Origin: Brevibacterium album DSM 18261
Lineage (GTDB): Bacteria > Actinomycetota > Actinomycetes > Actinomycetales > Brevibacteriaceae
Direction: 5' to 3'
Length of the DNA: 64,000 nucleotides
NCBI RefSeq assembly: GCF_000426445.1
Contig: NZ_AUFJ01000010.1
Coordinates: 248,001-312,000 of the forward strand
In this document: positions 1 through 8,628 of the stretch, piece by piece
Layout: each line of letters starts with the position of its first letter
Position numbering within the stretch: the first letter of the stretch is position 1
Position numbers and translations under genes: made by a program
Notes under the pieces: model-generated
Database searches by the model: none
Told to the model about the DNA's origin: nothing
The model's input: only the letters and a program-made list of their open reading frames with translations

Positions 1-666
1 CACCGCAGCGGCGACTTCGCCCTCGATCCCCGCGAACGGCAGCGCTCCGTGCGCAGCCGCGAACAGCGCACCGAGGTAGGCGAGGTAGACGGTGCGAGCG
101 CCCCTGCGGACGCGTTCGGCATCGGAGGGTCCGGCGGCACGCCGCCGTAGGACCTCCTCGATCTCGGCTTCCAGCCGGGCGGAGAGTCCCTCGAATATGG
201 CAGCGCGGGTACGGCCCCGCATGAGAACGGCGCCGTACTCCCGCGCGAGCGGAGGATCGGAGGTGAAGAGCTCCACGAACGGTCGAACGAGAGCGCAGAC
301 CTCGGTAGAGGCGGTTCCGCCTCTGCCGAGCGCACGCGACTCCGCCTCCTCGTGGATGCGCTGCACCTCGGCCTCGACCGTGAGCACGAGCAGCCGCTCC
401 TTGTCCCCCACTGCCATAACCCGGCCTGCGCTCACCCCCGCCCGTGCAGCGATCCCGCGCACGGTGGCGGCGGTGAAGCCCTTCTCCGCAAAGAGCTCAC
501 CGGCAGCACGGAGGATCATCGCCTCGGTCCTGTCACGACGCGCCTCCCGCCCGAGCGGGACCGGAGCCGGATCCGATTCCGGAGGTGGATCCGACGCGGA
601 GTTCGGACCGGCGCTCTCGACCGCACAGCGGTGCACGCCAGCTTCATGAACACGTTCACTGAACAT
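1..666 (-). CDS. TetR-family transcriptional regulator (C-terminus outside window)
   Basis: Translating the minus strand from the ATG at 666 gives 222 codons that run off the left edge without a stop. After a polar N-terminal stretch of about 45 residues there is a typical TetR helix-turn-helix (about residues 46-95): RAAGELFAEKGF, then TVRGIAARAGVSAGRV. The rest is alpha-helical and unassignable, as usual for the ligand domain. In the second half of the helix-turn-helix, the usual YHHF/YRYF block reads VMAVGDKERLL. The N-terminal extension is long for the family, so a start at the in-frame GTG at 636 is possible, but the ATG sits a leaderless distance from a -10 box. A TGAACAyGTTyA double palindrome overlaps the start and suggests autoregulation. 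Ligand and targets are unknown. Confidence 0.85.
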   Translation of the reverse strand, partial: MFSERVHEAGVHRCAVESAGPNSASDPPPESDPAPVPLGREARRDRTEAMILRAAGELFAEKGFTAATVRGIAARAGVSAGRVMAVGDKERLLVLTVEAEVQRIHEEAESRALGRGGTASTEVCALVRPFVELFTSDPPLAREYGAVLMRGRTRAAIFEGLSARLEAEIEEVLRRRAAGPSDAERVRRGARTVYLAYLGALFAAAHGALPFAGIEGEVAAAV

Positions 667-671
667 GTTTA
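647..671. promoter_or_regulatory. Probable TetR operator
   Basis: Two near-identical boxes, TGAACACGTTCA (647-658) and TGAACATGTTTA (660-671), each nearly palindromic, together form a 21-bp dyad (649-669) with one mismatch. It covers the presumed transcription start and ATG of the TetR gene, the usual position for autorepression. Confidence 0.55.
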
Positions 672-701
672 CAGACTAGACTCGGCGCCTCGGAAGCGCA
701 A
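664..701 (-). promoter_or_regulatory. Leaderless promoter of the TetR gene
   Basis: On the minus strand TTGCGC (696-701) and TAGTCT (673-678) are separated by 17 nt, and the ATG at 666 follows the -10 box after only 6 nt (GTAAAC). There is no room for a Shine-Dalgarno sequence, which fits the leaderless mRNAs common in actinobacteria. Confidence 0.5.
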
Positions 702-876
702 TGGCTCCGTCTGGCAGCCCGGAGCGGATGCCCCCGTTCACTCGACGATGCGCGGCAGCCAGGCCCTCCCACCGGCCACCACCGACCGCTCGAGCAAGTT
801 GTGTCCGTGCCTCACGATAGATTCGAACCAGATGGATCTTTGAAGCCGCTCACTCGCCGTTGAGGAGGTGATGACG

Positions 877-3588
877 ATGTCACAGAAGCAGTTCGCTCCG
901 GGCAGTGCGCTCGCTCCCGCCCAGCTGCGTCCCTGGAGGGGCAGCCGGAGACACCACGAGCACAACTCGCAGCGGCACCGTGCCGCGGCACGCACGATGA
1001 CCCTTCCCGCCTGCACGGACATCGAACCGGTCGAGATCGTGACCGCTGACGACCTCTGCGCGCACCTCGCCCGCGGCAGCAGCCTTTCCGCCTCCGGCGG
1101 GCCTTCTCGGCTGCCGGTCTTCCACCGCCAGCCCGGTGAACTGCCTGCCGGGGAGGGCTGGCAGATGCTCGAGCCCACCGCCTCTGCCCTGGAGACCGCG
1201 GCGACGGCGGAATCCCTCGATGTGCTGGAGATCTCCCGCAGCGTGCAGGAGACGGCCTACGCCCTCGACCGGTGCGAGGCTGCGCACCTCGTCGCACTGG
1301 CGGAGACGACCCTGGCCGCCATCGCCGCTGAGGACGGACCCGACACTCTCGAGGTCCTCCTGCGATCCCACGGGATGCACTCGGCGAGGGAGCTCATCAG
1401 CCGGCACCTCCCGCGGACCGTGGTGCGGGCGGTGCTGGTGGATGCGGATCTGACGAAGACCGGGGCCCACCGCCGGCTCGTCGATGCAGTGTTCGCCTAT
1501 CTCGGCTTCTCCCGCTGCCTGGCTCTGGTTATCGAGGGCAGACTGAGCATGGCGAAGCTACGTGCCCTGCTCCGGGCGAGTGCGCTCCTGCAGCTCCACG
1601 ATGCTCGCTGGCTCGGCCGCGACATCACAGGACGCGTCGAAGCAGAGAACAGCCGGAATGCCGAGGAGGTGAGCACCGACACTCCAGCCTCGGACTCCTT
1701 CGGCTCCCCCGATGCGATCCTTGCGGACACGAACGCATGCAACGCCGGTGAGGGCAGGAACACCGACAGTGACGGGTACGTCAGGGCGACGAGTGGGTTC
1801 TCCGTCCCGGACGACAGCGCAGGAGCGGCACATATCCGGGACCGGCATGGTCGGCTGCACGGGCCGGCCCTCCTCGCCGCTCCCCTGGAGACGTTCACGC
1901 AGCACGTGCGCGCGCAGGCGGCGCTCTGCGCTCCACCGGCGCCTCCGATGAAGACGGTGCACGACGCCCGCCGGGTCACCTACGAACGCGCTGATTCCGG
2001 GAGCGCCTTCCTCACCCTGGAAGGACCCATCACGACATTGGAGCCGTACTACCAGCGCCTGCAGGCGACCGCCCGGGCCGTGCGAGCCGGACGCCTCCAG
2101 CCGCTGGTGGGGACTGCGGACGATGCCATGGGGAGGGCAGATGTCCCTCATGCCGATTCCGATGCACGCGATGAAGCAGCTGCAGCTGTCCCGGTGGACG
2201 GGCGGACTCTCGATCAGCTCATGTTCGACCTCGCGGCTCTGGCCGCACCGGCGACGTATGTGCCCGTCGAGCTCCATGCTCCTGGATGCATACCCCACGC
2301 AGCCGCAGACCCCGCCGGGACGGGCGACTGCGCAGGGGATGCGACCAGCCGCGCAGGCACCGAAGGGCTCTCTCCGTCAGCCGGAGGGTCCACCAGTGCG
2401 GGGCGGCTGCCGTCCGTGGTGGAGAAACGTCGCATCCGGCTGAGCAACCCCGCCGGCGGTGCACCCCTGGACACCTTCGCTGTCGTTCACATCCCCCTCC
2501 AGGGCACACGCGTACGGGCCGGCACGATCACTGAGGATCATTCGCCCGTGATCGCGGATTCCCGCAGGAGACGCCTTGCGCCCCCACTGCCACACAGATC
2601 CGCGCCGTCGCACAGGTCCGCACTCGGATTCCAGGGGACAGCTCCGCCCGCATCCGGAACCGACGCGCATGCGCCGAGGGACATCCCCGACGCAGGTACC
2701 TCCACCGGAGAAGCCTTCGTGCCTGCTGCTACCCGCACCTCCATGCCTGCAGCTATGGGCACCTCCATGCCTGCAGCTATGGGTGCCTCCGTGCCTGCGG
2801 CTATGGCTGCAGGCGGCGCACAGGAGACGGTGTTCCCACCCCTGGTGCGTGTGCAGTGCCCGGCCGAAGGCGAGTGGCTCTCCCAGCAGGCCACCGTCAT
2901 GGTCACGGTGCCCGTCCTGAGCCTCGTCGATGCGGCCGCTCACGTCCCCGCGGACCTCACCGGGGTCGGCCCCCTACCCGCAGATGCCGCCCGGCAGATC
3001 GTCTCGACCCAATCCGTCCTCTACCGCATCCTCACCGATCCGGCCACCGGCACCGTCCTCGACGAGACCGCACAGACCTACACGATCCCCGCGAACGTCC
3101 GCAGAACAGTGACCTCGAAGCACAGACAGTGTGCCGCACCCGGATGCACCCGGACCGCCCTGCGCTGCCAGACCGACCACATCGTCCCGTTCAACCATCT
3201 TCTGCCGGCCGCGGGAGGCCTGACGGTGCCGGAGAACCTCCAGCCCCTCTGCCAACCCTGCCACCAGCTCAAGACCCAGGGCATCCTCACCGTCACGAAG
3301 AGCGCGCAGGGTCTCAGTCAGTGGTCCGGACCTCTCGGACGCGAATCCGTCACCCTGACCGCACCGGACCCCTACGAGATCCAGGCCGCGGCACGGCTGC
3401 GCGAACTGCTGGCCGACACGGCAGAACGAAACCTCGCAGAGCGGAGCAACGCTGCCGCACGGAACAATGTCACATCTCAGAACAGTACTGAATCCCAGCG
3501 CAGTGCTGGCTCTCGGGGAAGCACTGGATCTCAAAGCGAAGTCGATCCACCGGCCGTGTGGGTGCAGGACGAGGCACCTCCGTTCTGA
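877..3588 (+). CDS. DUF222 / HNH endonuclease-domain protein
   Basis: A 903-residue protein of the DUF222 (13E12-type) family with a C-terminal HNH domain, common and multicopy in Micrococcales. The N-terminal third carries the DUF222 helical region. The HNH motif at about residues 750-795 includes CRxARTALRC-like cysteines, the QTDHIVPF core and a distal CQPCHQLK pair, so the nuclease site looks intact. The middle (about residues 440-640) is low-complexity and contains an 8-residue tandem repeat. The ATG at 877 is chosen because GGAGG at 863-867 lies 9 nt away; GTG 868 and ATG 871 are too close. At 903 residues it is well above the usual 400-600, the excess being the linker. Function is unproven; nuclease activity is inferred from the HNH motif. 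Confidence 0.85.
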   Translation: MSQKQFAPGSALAPAQLRPWRGSRRHHEHNSQRHRAAARTMTLPACTDIEPVEIVTADDLCAHLARGSSLSASGGPSRLPVFHRQPGELPAGEGWQMLEPTASALETAATAESLDVLEISRSVQETAYALDRCEAAHLVALAETTLAAIAAEDGPDTLEVLLRSHGMHSARELISRHLPRTVVRAVLVDADLTKTGAHRRLVDAVFAYLGFSRCLALVIEGRLSMAKLRALLRASALLQLHDARWLGRDITGRVEAENSRNAEEVSTDTPASDSFGSPDAILADTNACNAGEGRNTDSDGYVRATSGFSVPDDSAGAAHIRDRHGRLHGPALLAAPLETFTQHVRAQAALCAPPAPPMKTVHDARRVTYERADSGSAFLTLEGPITTLEPYYQRLQATARAVRAGRLQPLVGTADDAMGRADVPHADSDARDEAAAAVPVDGRTLDQLMFDLAALAAPATYVPVELHAPGCIPHAAADPAGTGDCAGDATSRAGTEGLSPSAGGSTSAGRLPSVVEKRRIRLSNPAGGAPLDTFAVVHIPLQGTRVRAGTITEDHSPVIADSRRRRLAPPLPHRSAPSHRSALGFQGTAPPASGTDAHAPRDIPDAGTSTGEAFVPAATRTSMPAAMGTSMPAAMGASVPAAMAAGGAQETVFPPLVRVQCPAEGEWLSQQATVMVTVPVLSLVDAAAHVPADLTGVGPLPADAARQIVSTQSVLYRILTDPATGTVLDETAQTYTIPANVRRTVTSKHRQCAAPGCTRTALRCQTDHIVPFNHLLPAAGGLTVPENLQPLCQPCHQLKTQGILTVTKSAQGLSQWSGPLGRESVTLTAPDPYEIQAAARLRELLADTAERNLAERSNAAARNNVTSQNSTESQRSAGSRGSTGSQSEVDPPAVWVQDEAPPF
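2716..2811 (+). repeat. Four 24-bp in-frame tandem repeats in the HNH gene
   Basis: Four units of 24 bp (2716, 2740, 2764, 2788) encode variants of the octapeptide (S/F)(M/V)PAA(M/T)xx. Units two and three are nearly identical at the DNA level, indicating recent slippage in the linker. Confidence 0.85.
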
Positions 3589-3620
3589 GGCAGCCCATCC
3601 TGAAGCCCGCTGGGGCTGCC
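3589..3620 (+). terminator. Possible terminator after the HNH gene
   Basis: GGCAGCCC (3589-3596) pairs with GGGCTGCC (3613-3620) across a 16-nt loop, just past the HNH stop codon and between convergent genes. No U-tract follows. The remaining bases to 3743 show nothing recognisable. Confidence 0.35.
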
Positions 3621-3743
3621 CCTCCCGGCGCAGGCCTCTCCACGCAGCTGCCGCACTGCGTCGATCTGCCGCTCACCACACGTGCTCCTCCCTCCGCGAG
3701 TGCGATCTGCGCACTACGTCACCCAGAGGGAGGGGCTCAGCTC

Positions 3744-4925
3744 TCAGATGCTCGGATCGCCCCCCTGCCGCGGCGGAGGCATGCGGTATTCGGGCGGGGT
3801 CCGCGAGAGCCGCACGGGAGAGGCCACACCTCGGTAGCCTCCCTCCATCTCCACGATCATGCCCCTGTGCCGGGTGTGAGGATGCGCCACGACCTCGTCG
3901 ACGGCGAGGATCGGACCGGCCGGCACGCCGGCGGCCATGAGGGTCTTCGCCAGGGGGTCCGCCGCATGCCCCGCGAACGCCGCCTCCAGTTCCGCCCGCA
4001 GCTCCGCCCGGTGCGCAGTCCGCTCCGGGTTGCCGCGGAACCGGGGATCGGCGGGCAGATCGGGCCGCTCGAGAACCTCGCACAGCCGCGCGAACTGCCC
4101 GTCGTTGCCGACCGCCAGGAACAGCTCCCCCTCACCCGTCCGGTAGGTCGAATAGGGGGCGATGTTCGGGTGGTCGTTGCCCGTGAGCTCCGGGCGCCGG
4201 CCCGTGCCGAAGTGATTGGGCAGATGCGGATGCATGACGGAGAGTGCGCAGTCGAAGAGCGCCGTCTCCACCCGCTGCCCGCGGCCGCCCGCGCTGCGCT
4301 CGTGGAGCGCCATGAGGATGCCGTTGGCCGCGTTGAGGCCGGTGACCATGTCCACCACGGGCATCCCGATGCGGACGGGACCGGATTCCGGTGTGCCGTT
4401 GACGGACATGAGCCCGGACATCGCCTGCGCGATCGCGTCGTAGCCCGGCAGACCGCCCAGCGGGCCGTCCTCGCCGAAACCCGTGATGGAGCAGTGGACC
4501 AGCTGCGGGAACCTCGCGGCCAGCACCTCCTCGGGATCCAGGCCCCAGCGGGTCAGGGAGCCCGGCTTGAAGTTCTCCACCAGCACGTCCGCCCCTTCGA
4601 GCAGCCCCAGGAGCGCTTCCCGACCCGCGTCCGTGCGCAGGTCCAGCGTCATGCTCGTCTTGTTGCGATTGGCCCCGGCGAAGTACCAGGACACGTCCTC
4701 GGACAGATACGGCGGACCCCAGGAGCGCGTCTCGTCACCGGCCGGCGGCTCCACCTTGATCACCGTCGCCCCGTGGTCGGCGAGGATCTGCGTGCAGTAC
4801 GGCCCGCCGAGCACCCGCGAGAGGTCCACGACCGTGATCCCGTCCAGCGCTCCCCATCCCGAGGCCGCATGGCCTGCAGTCCCACCGTGGTCCCCGGCAT
4901 CGCTCCCGTTCATCGTGGTGCTCAC
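3744..4925 (-). CDS. CaiB/BaiF family (class III) CoA-transferase
   Basis: A 393-residue class III CoA-transferase, close to the family's usual 390-410. The N-terminal signature ITVVDLSRVLGGPYCTQ and IKVEPPxGDExR are clear, and the catalytic aspartate is expected in NRNKTSMTLDLR-type context near residue 170, in the region VRIGMPVVDMVTG. It moves CoA between an acyl-CoA and a free acid; the substrate is unknown. The GTG at 4925 is chosen because it overlaps the upstream acyl-CoA dehydrogenase stop (GTGA), implying translational coupling; the ATG at 4913 is the alternative. With the dehydrogenase it forms a two-gene operon that probably activates and oxidises one carboxylic acid. The divergent LysR gene is the likely regulator. 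Confidence 0.9.
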   Translation of the reverse strand: MSTTMNGSDAGDHGGTAGHAASGWGALDGITVVDLSRVLGGPYCTQILADHGATVIKVEPPAGDETRSWGPPYLSEDVSWYFAGANRNKTSMTLDLRTDAGREALLGLLEGADVLVENFKPGSLTRWGLDPEEVLAARFPQLVHCSITGFGEDGPLGGLPGYDAIAQAMSGLMSVNGTPESGPVRIGMPVVDMVTGLNAANGILMALHERSAGGRGQRVETALFDCALSVMHPHLPNHFGTGRRPELTGNDHPNIAPYSTYRTGEGELFLAVGNDGQFARLCEVLERPDLPADPRFRGNPERTAHRAELRAELEAAFAGHAADPLAKTLMAAGVPAGPILAVDEVVAHPHTRHRGMIVEMEGGYRGVASPVRLSRTPPEYRMPPPRQGGDPSI

Positions 4926-6760
4926 GCGTCCGCTCCTGTCTCCGCGCTCATCCGTTCGCCTGCGCGCGGGCTGCCGTTCCCAGCTTCCGAGAGCGCAGAC
5001 TCCGGCAGCACCGCCCGCGCGTGCTCCCACACCGTCTCCCTGTCCACCGGCTCCCCCTCGATCAGCCTCCGCAGCAGCTCGGGATCGTCCTCGGACGGGG
5101 CGAAGGGATCCTGCGGGAGGACCCGGTGCTCGAGCACCAGCGTCGCGTACGCCACCCGCGTCCAGTCGCCGTTCGACTCCGCGATGCGCGCCCCCTCCCA
5201 GGCCAGGACCACGGCGGAGAGCACGTGATAGGTGGCAGAGGCGACCTGGCGCACCCGCCACTCGGCGCCGCCGTCCCCGTGCATCTCCAGTGCGTGCAGC
5301 GCATCGAGCACCAGCCTGTCGAGGTGCGAGCGCAGCCGGGGCGGCAATCCGGCCTCCCCGGCCTCGGCGAGCAGCCCCTGCAGGTGCCCGATGAGCGGCT
5401 TGAGCGCCCCCGCGCGATGCGCGGCGCGCACCACATCGAGGGCGACGATGTTCGACGTCCCCTCCCAGATCGACCCGAGCTGGGCGTCCCGGAAGACCCT
5501 GGCGTCTCCGAACTCCTCGATGTAGCCCACGCCCCCGCGCACCTCCATCGCGTCCGCGGTGACCTTGCGCGCGTCCCGGCACACGCGGAACTTCACGAGC
5601 GGGGTGAGGATGCGCAGGACCGCGGCGGCCTCGGCGTCGCCGCCATCCGCCCGGCCGAAGACCTCCGCGGTGTGCATGACGACGCTGAGCGCCTGCTCCG
5701 CGGTCACGCGCAGCTTCGCGAGCTGCCTGCGCTGCAGGGGCAGGTCGATGAGCGCGGTGCCGAAGGCCTCGCGGTTCCGGCACACGTGCCGGGCCTCCCC
5801 GAAGGCCCGGCGCATGAGACCGGCCGAGCGCACGCCGTTGGACAGCCGCGAGGCGTTGATCATGTCCGCCATCTGCTTGAAGCCCTGCCCGATGTCGCCC
5901 ACGAGGTGAGCGGTGGCGCCGTCGAGGTCGATCTCCCCGCTGGGCATCGACCGGGTGCCGAGCTTGTCCTTGAGCCGGACGATCCGCATGCGGTTGGGAC
6001 TGCCGTCGGGCAGGTGCCGCGGGAGCAGGAAGAGGCCGATGCCCCTGATCCCGGCCGCAGCCCCCTCCGGCCGGGCGAGCACCATCGCGAGTTCGGCGTC
6101 GACGTTGGAGCAGAACCACTTCTGCCCGGTCAGCGCCCAGGTGCCGTCGCCGTTGTCGCGCGCCGTCGTCGCGGTCCGCCCCACGTCCGAACCGGCGTCC
6201 TGCTCCGTCATGAACATCGCACCCTGGGTGAGCTCATCGACGTCCATGCTGGTGAGACCCGGCAGATAGCGGTCGAGAAGCTCCTGTGAGCCGAATCGCC
6301 GCAGCGTGCGGGCGAGGGCATCGGTCATGCTCACGGGGCATTCGAGACCGAACTCCGCCTGGGCGAAGAGGTAGAAGAGGAGATACTTGGCCACCGGCGG
6401 CAGGGGCTCGTGCCAGCCCAGGGCACCCGGCCGGTGACTGGCCGCGGCCATGCCCAGCTCCCCGAACGCCACCTCCTGCAGGCGCCGGTAGGCAGGGTGC
6501 ACGCGGACGGACTGCCGGTCGAGGCCCGTGCGCGTCCGGTGCTCGAGAACGGGAGGGTTCCGGTCAGCCTCGCCGGCGAGCGCGTCGAGCTCCCCGCCCA
6601 GACGGGGCCCGAGGTCTGCGAGCACCGGCCGCAGGTGCGCGAGCAGCACGGGCTCCAGATAGAGGGGCAGCAGGCTCGCGAGGGATTCGTCATCCGCGAT
6701 CCGGTCGATGCCGAAGCTGTCCGGCACGGCCGTCTCGGATCGGCTCATCGTGGACGTCAT
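4922..6760 (-). CDS. AidB-like acyl-CoA dehydrogenase
   Basis: A 612-residue FAD enzyme of the acyl-CoA dehydrogenase superfamily. The FMTEQDAGSDV motif, the TGQKWFCSNVDAELAMVLAR block and LPDGSPNxMRI...RLKDKLGTRSMPSGE resemble the AidB/adaptive-response branch rather than the 380-residue short-chain enzymes. The extended N-terminus (about 150 residues before the flavin-binding segment) and the C-terminal helical extension fit that branch. The ATG at 6760 follows a GGAG ribosome-binding site. It is first in an operon with the CaiB-type CoA-transferase, overlapping it by four bases. A catabolic role in fatty or aromatic acid oxidation is inferred from that partner; an alkylation-response role like AidB is possible but has no support in the context. 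Confidence 0.87.
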   Translation of the reverse strand: MTSTMSRSETAVPDSFGIDRIADDESLASLLPLYLEPVLLAHLRPVLADLGPRLGGELDALAGEADRNPPVLEHRTRTGLDRQSVRVHPAYRRLQEVAFGELGMAAASHRPGALGWHEPLPPVAKYLLFYLFAQAEFGLECPVSMTDALARTLRRFGSQELLDRYLPGLTSMDVDELTQGAMFMTEQDAGSDVGRTATTARDNGDGTWALTGQKWFCSNVDAELAMVLARPEGAAAGIRGIGLFLLPRHLPDGSPNRMRIVRLKDKLGTRSMPSGEIDLDGATAHLVGDIGQGFKQMADMINASRLSNGVRSAGLMRRAFGEARHVCRNREAFGTALIDLPLQRRQLAKLRVTAEQALSVVMHTAEVFGRADGGDAEAAAVLRILTPLVKFRVCRDARKVTADAMEVRGGVGYIEEFGDARVFRDAQLGSIWEGTSNIVALDVVRAAHRAGALKPLIGHLQGLLAEAGEAGLPPRLRSHLDRLVLDALHALEMHGDGGAEWRVRQVASATYHVLSAVVLAWEGARIAESNGDWTRVAYATLVLEHRVLPQDPFAPSEDDPELLRRLIEGEPVDRETVWEHARAVLPESALSEAGNGSPRAGERMSAETGADA

Positions 6761-6859
6761 CTGATCTCCTTCGATCTCCGCGGAACTCCGCTGAGGCGTG
6801 ACGCCCACGAGCCTAGGCACGCGCACTGCATAGGTTCAAGTAATCATTGCTTCTGCAGA

Positions 6860-6875
6860 TATAGTCAAAGTCTAT
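6860..6875 (+). promoter_or_regulatory. LysR-type box over a leaderless -10 of the LysR gene
   Basis: TATAGT (6860-6865) is a good -10 box, 8 nt before the ATG at 6874. The same stretch, 6861-6875, is a dyad (ATAG...CTAT) with the T-N11-A spacing of LysR-type sites, so the regulator probably binds over its own start. The divergent acyl-CoA dehydrogenase start is 113 bp away. Confidence 0.45.
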
Positions 6876-7758
6876 GAAACCCCCGTCGCTGCGCCGCCTC
6901 CGCTATTTCGCCGTGCTGGCCGAGCACCTGCACTTCGCCCGCGCCGCCGAGGCGCTGGGCATCTCCCAGCCCGCGCTCAGTGCGGAGATCCGCAAGCTGG
7001 AGGCGGAGACGGGCATGGCGCTCTTCACCCGCAGTCCGGCGACGGCGCTCACGCGCGAGGGCGTCCTGCTGCTCCGGGACGCCCGTGCGACACTGGCCGC
7101 AGCGCATCGCTTCTCCGAACGCGCCGGCGACCTCGCCGCGGGCGCGGCCGGCTCCCTCACCATCGGCACGGTCCAGTCCTTCTGCTACCGGGGCGTGCCC
7201 GAGGCGGTGGGCCGGCTGGCCGCGGAGCGCCCGGAGCTGCGCGTGCGGACCCTCGAACTCCCGACCGCGGCACAGCGCGACCTCCTGCGCAGCGGGGAGA
7301 TCGACCTCGCCTGCGGGCACATGCCGATCGGCGATGCCGGCATCGTCACGACCGCCGCGCTCGCCGAGCCCTTCGTCCTCTGCGTGCCCGCGTCCTCGTC
7401 CGCGCACAGCCTCGCCGAGGCCGCGGCGCTCCCGTGCATCACCTTCCGGCGCGAAGCCTCACCCCACTACCGCGACCGCGTGCTCTCGCTCTGGACGGCC
7501 GCGGGCCTGGAGCCGGACATCCGCCACGAGACCTCGACCTGGGAGAGCGCGATCGAGCTCACCGCGCACGGGCTCGGCTCAGCCGTCGTGCCCCGCAGCG
7601 TGGCGCGGCGCCATGCTCGGGACGCACGGATCCGCACCCTCGCGCTCACCGGCGCCTCCGCCGCCTCGGAGGCCTGGGTGAGCCGGCGCGAGGATGATTC
7701 CACCGTCGTCGCAGAGGTCGCCGCCGTGCTCCTCGGCGCGCTCCGGGCCTCCCGCTGA
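6874..7758 (+). CDS. LysR-family transcriptional regulator
   Basis: A 294-residue LysR regulator of standard length. The N-terminal winged helix-turn-helix is textbook: RRLRYFAVLAEHLHFARAA, ISQPALSAEIRKLE and LFTRS within the first 55 residues. The C-terminal two-thirds is the periplasmic-binding-like effector domain. The start at 6874 is supported by the position of the motif (it begins at residue 6) and by a -10 box 8 nt upstream. It is divergent from the acyl-CoA dehydrogenase/CoA-transferase pair, the arrangement in which LysR proteins normally control the opposite operon in response to its substrate or product. Confidence 0.93.
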   Translation: MKPPSLRRLRYFAVLAEHLHFARAAEALGISQPALSAEIRKLEAETGMALFTRSPATALTREGVLLLRDARATLAAAHRFSERAGDLAAGAAGSLTIGTVQSFCYRGVPEAVGRLAAERPELRVRTLELPTAAQRDLLRSGEIDLACGHMPIGDAGIVTTAALAEPFVLCVPASSSAHSLAEAAALPCITFRREASPHYRDRVLSLWTAAGLEPDIRHETSTWESAIELTAHGLGSAVVPRSVARRHARDARIRTLALTGASAASEAWVSRREDDSTVVAEVAAVLLGALRASR

Positions 7759-7858
7759 TCCCCTTCTGCCCGGCTCGCATGCCGGCAGCCCGCCTGTGCG
7801 GAGCACCTCATGAGGATCTCCTCATCCGCACTTCACTCCATTCTCATACCCGGCTCGC

Positions 7859-7864
7859 TAGTCT
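7859..7864 (+). promoter_or_regulatory. -10 box of the PepSY lipoprotein gene
   Basis: TAGTCT ends 6 nt before the ATG at 7871, the same box and spacing as the TetR gene. No Shine-Dalgarno is present. A TGAGGA-TC-TCCTCA inverted repeat lies upstream at 7811-7824 and could be an operator. Confidence 0.4.
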
Positions 7865-7870
7865 CGGGGC

Positions 7871-8503
7871 ATGAAGAGGCACAGCATCCGCATCCCCGTC
7901 CTGGCCCTCCCCGCCGCCGCCCTCCTCGCCCTCGCCGGCTGCGGTTCCGGAGGCGGTGAGGCCGCCCCCGCGGAGGAGACGTCCGCACAGACCCAGCAGA
8001 CCCGGGAGGAGGGCTCGGACGAGGCCTCCTCCCCCGCCGCCGAGCAGAGCGGCACCTCCTCCGCCCGCGGAGGAGAGCTCGACGCCGCACTCGCGGCGAT
8101 CGCGACCGCCGAGGCCGAGGCCGGCGGCACCGCCTTCGACGTCGACTTCGAAGAGGCGGAGACGGACGACGACGATGACGACGATGTGCGCGAGGCGCAC
8201 TGGAGCGTGGGCGTCATGGACGGCGACCGGGAGCAGGAGGTGCGCGTGTCCGCCGACGGCGCTGAGGTGCTCGGCACCGAGGAGGACGATGTCGACGGCG
8301 ATGACCGGCGTGAGCGGGAGGCCGCCTCGGTCGCCCTCGCGGATGCGCTCGAGACCGCGCTCGGCGACACGCCGGGCCTCCTCGACGACGCCTCCCTCGA
8401 CGACGACGGCGGCACCCTCCACTGGGAGGTCGGCGTCTACCCCGAGGGCGAGGACCGCAGCACGGACGTCCGCGTCGATGCGGAGTCCGGCGAGGTGCTC
8501 TGA
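7871..8503 (+). CDS. PepSY-domain lipoprotein
   Basis: A 210-residue exported lipoprotein. A signal peptide (residues 1-23) ends in the lipobox LAGC, so it is predicted to be lipid-anchored on the outer face of the membrane. A Ser/Thr/Glu-rich linker (about 25-70) leads to two repeats of a PepSY-like fold, recognisable by the W-x-V-x-V ... V-x-V-x-A-x-x-G-E-V-L pattern (HWSVGVMDG...AEVLG and HWEVGVYPEG...GEVL). A run of acidic residues sits in the first repeat. PepSY proteins often inhibit peptidases or act as sensory accessories of two-component systems, but no such system is adjacent, so the role is open. Confidence 0.85.
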   Translation: MKRHSIRIPVLALPAAALLALAGCGSGGGEAAPAEETSAQTQQTREEGSDEASSPAAEQSGTSSARGGELDAALAAIATAEAEAGGTAFDVDFEEAETDDDDDDDVREAHWSVGVMDGDREQEVRVSADGAEVLGTEEDDVDGDDRREREAASVALADALETALGDTPGLLDDASLDDDGGTLHWEVGVYPEGEDRSTDVRVDAESGEVL

Positions 8504-8529
8504 CCCTCGTCCCGACCGCGCCGGGGCTG

Positions 8530-8547
8530 CCGTGATATCCGTCACGG
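8530..8547 (+). promoter_or_regulatory. CRP/GlxR-type binding site upstream of acs
   Basis: CCGTGA-TATCCG-TCACGG is a perfect 6-bp inverted repeat with the GTGA-N6-TCAC core of CRP/GlxR sites. It lies 81-98 bp upstream of the acetyl-CoA synthetase start. In corynebacteria and mycobacteria acetate-activating genes are known targets of this regulator family. Confidence 0.55.
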
Positions 8548-8628
8548 CAGGCCCGGATATGACGCATCGCGCGCCGGTTTGTGACGGTCGCCGCCCCTCC
8601 CACGGCCCGTACGCGGTTGCATAGGAGC

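Noticed and set aside
3744..6119. A single very long leftward reading frame spanning the CoA-transferase and much of the acyl-CoA dehydrogenase.
   Set aside because: Only its last 393 codons match a protein family; the rest is an arginine- and proline-rich shadow of the dehydrogenase in another frame, typical of high-GC DNA.
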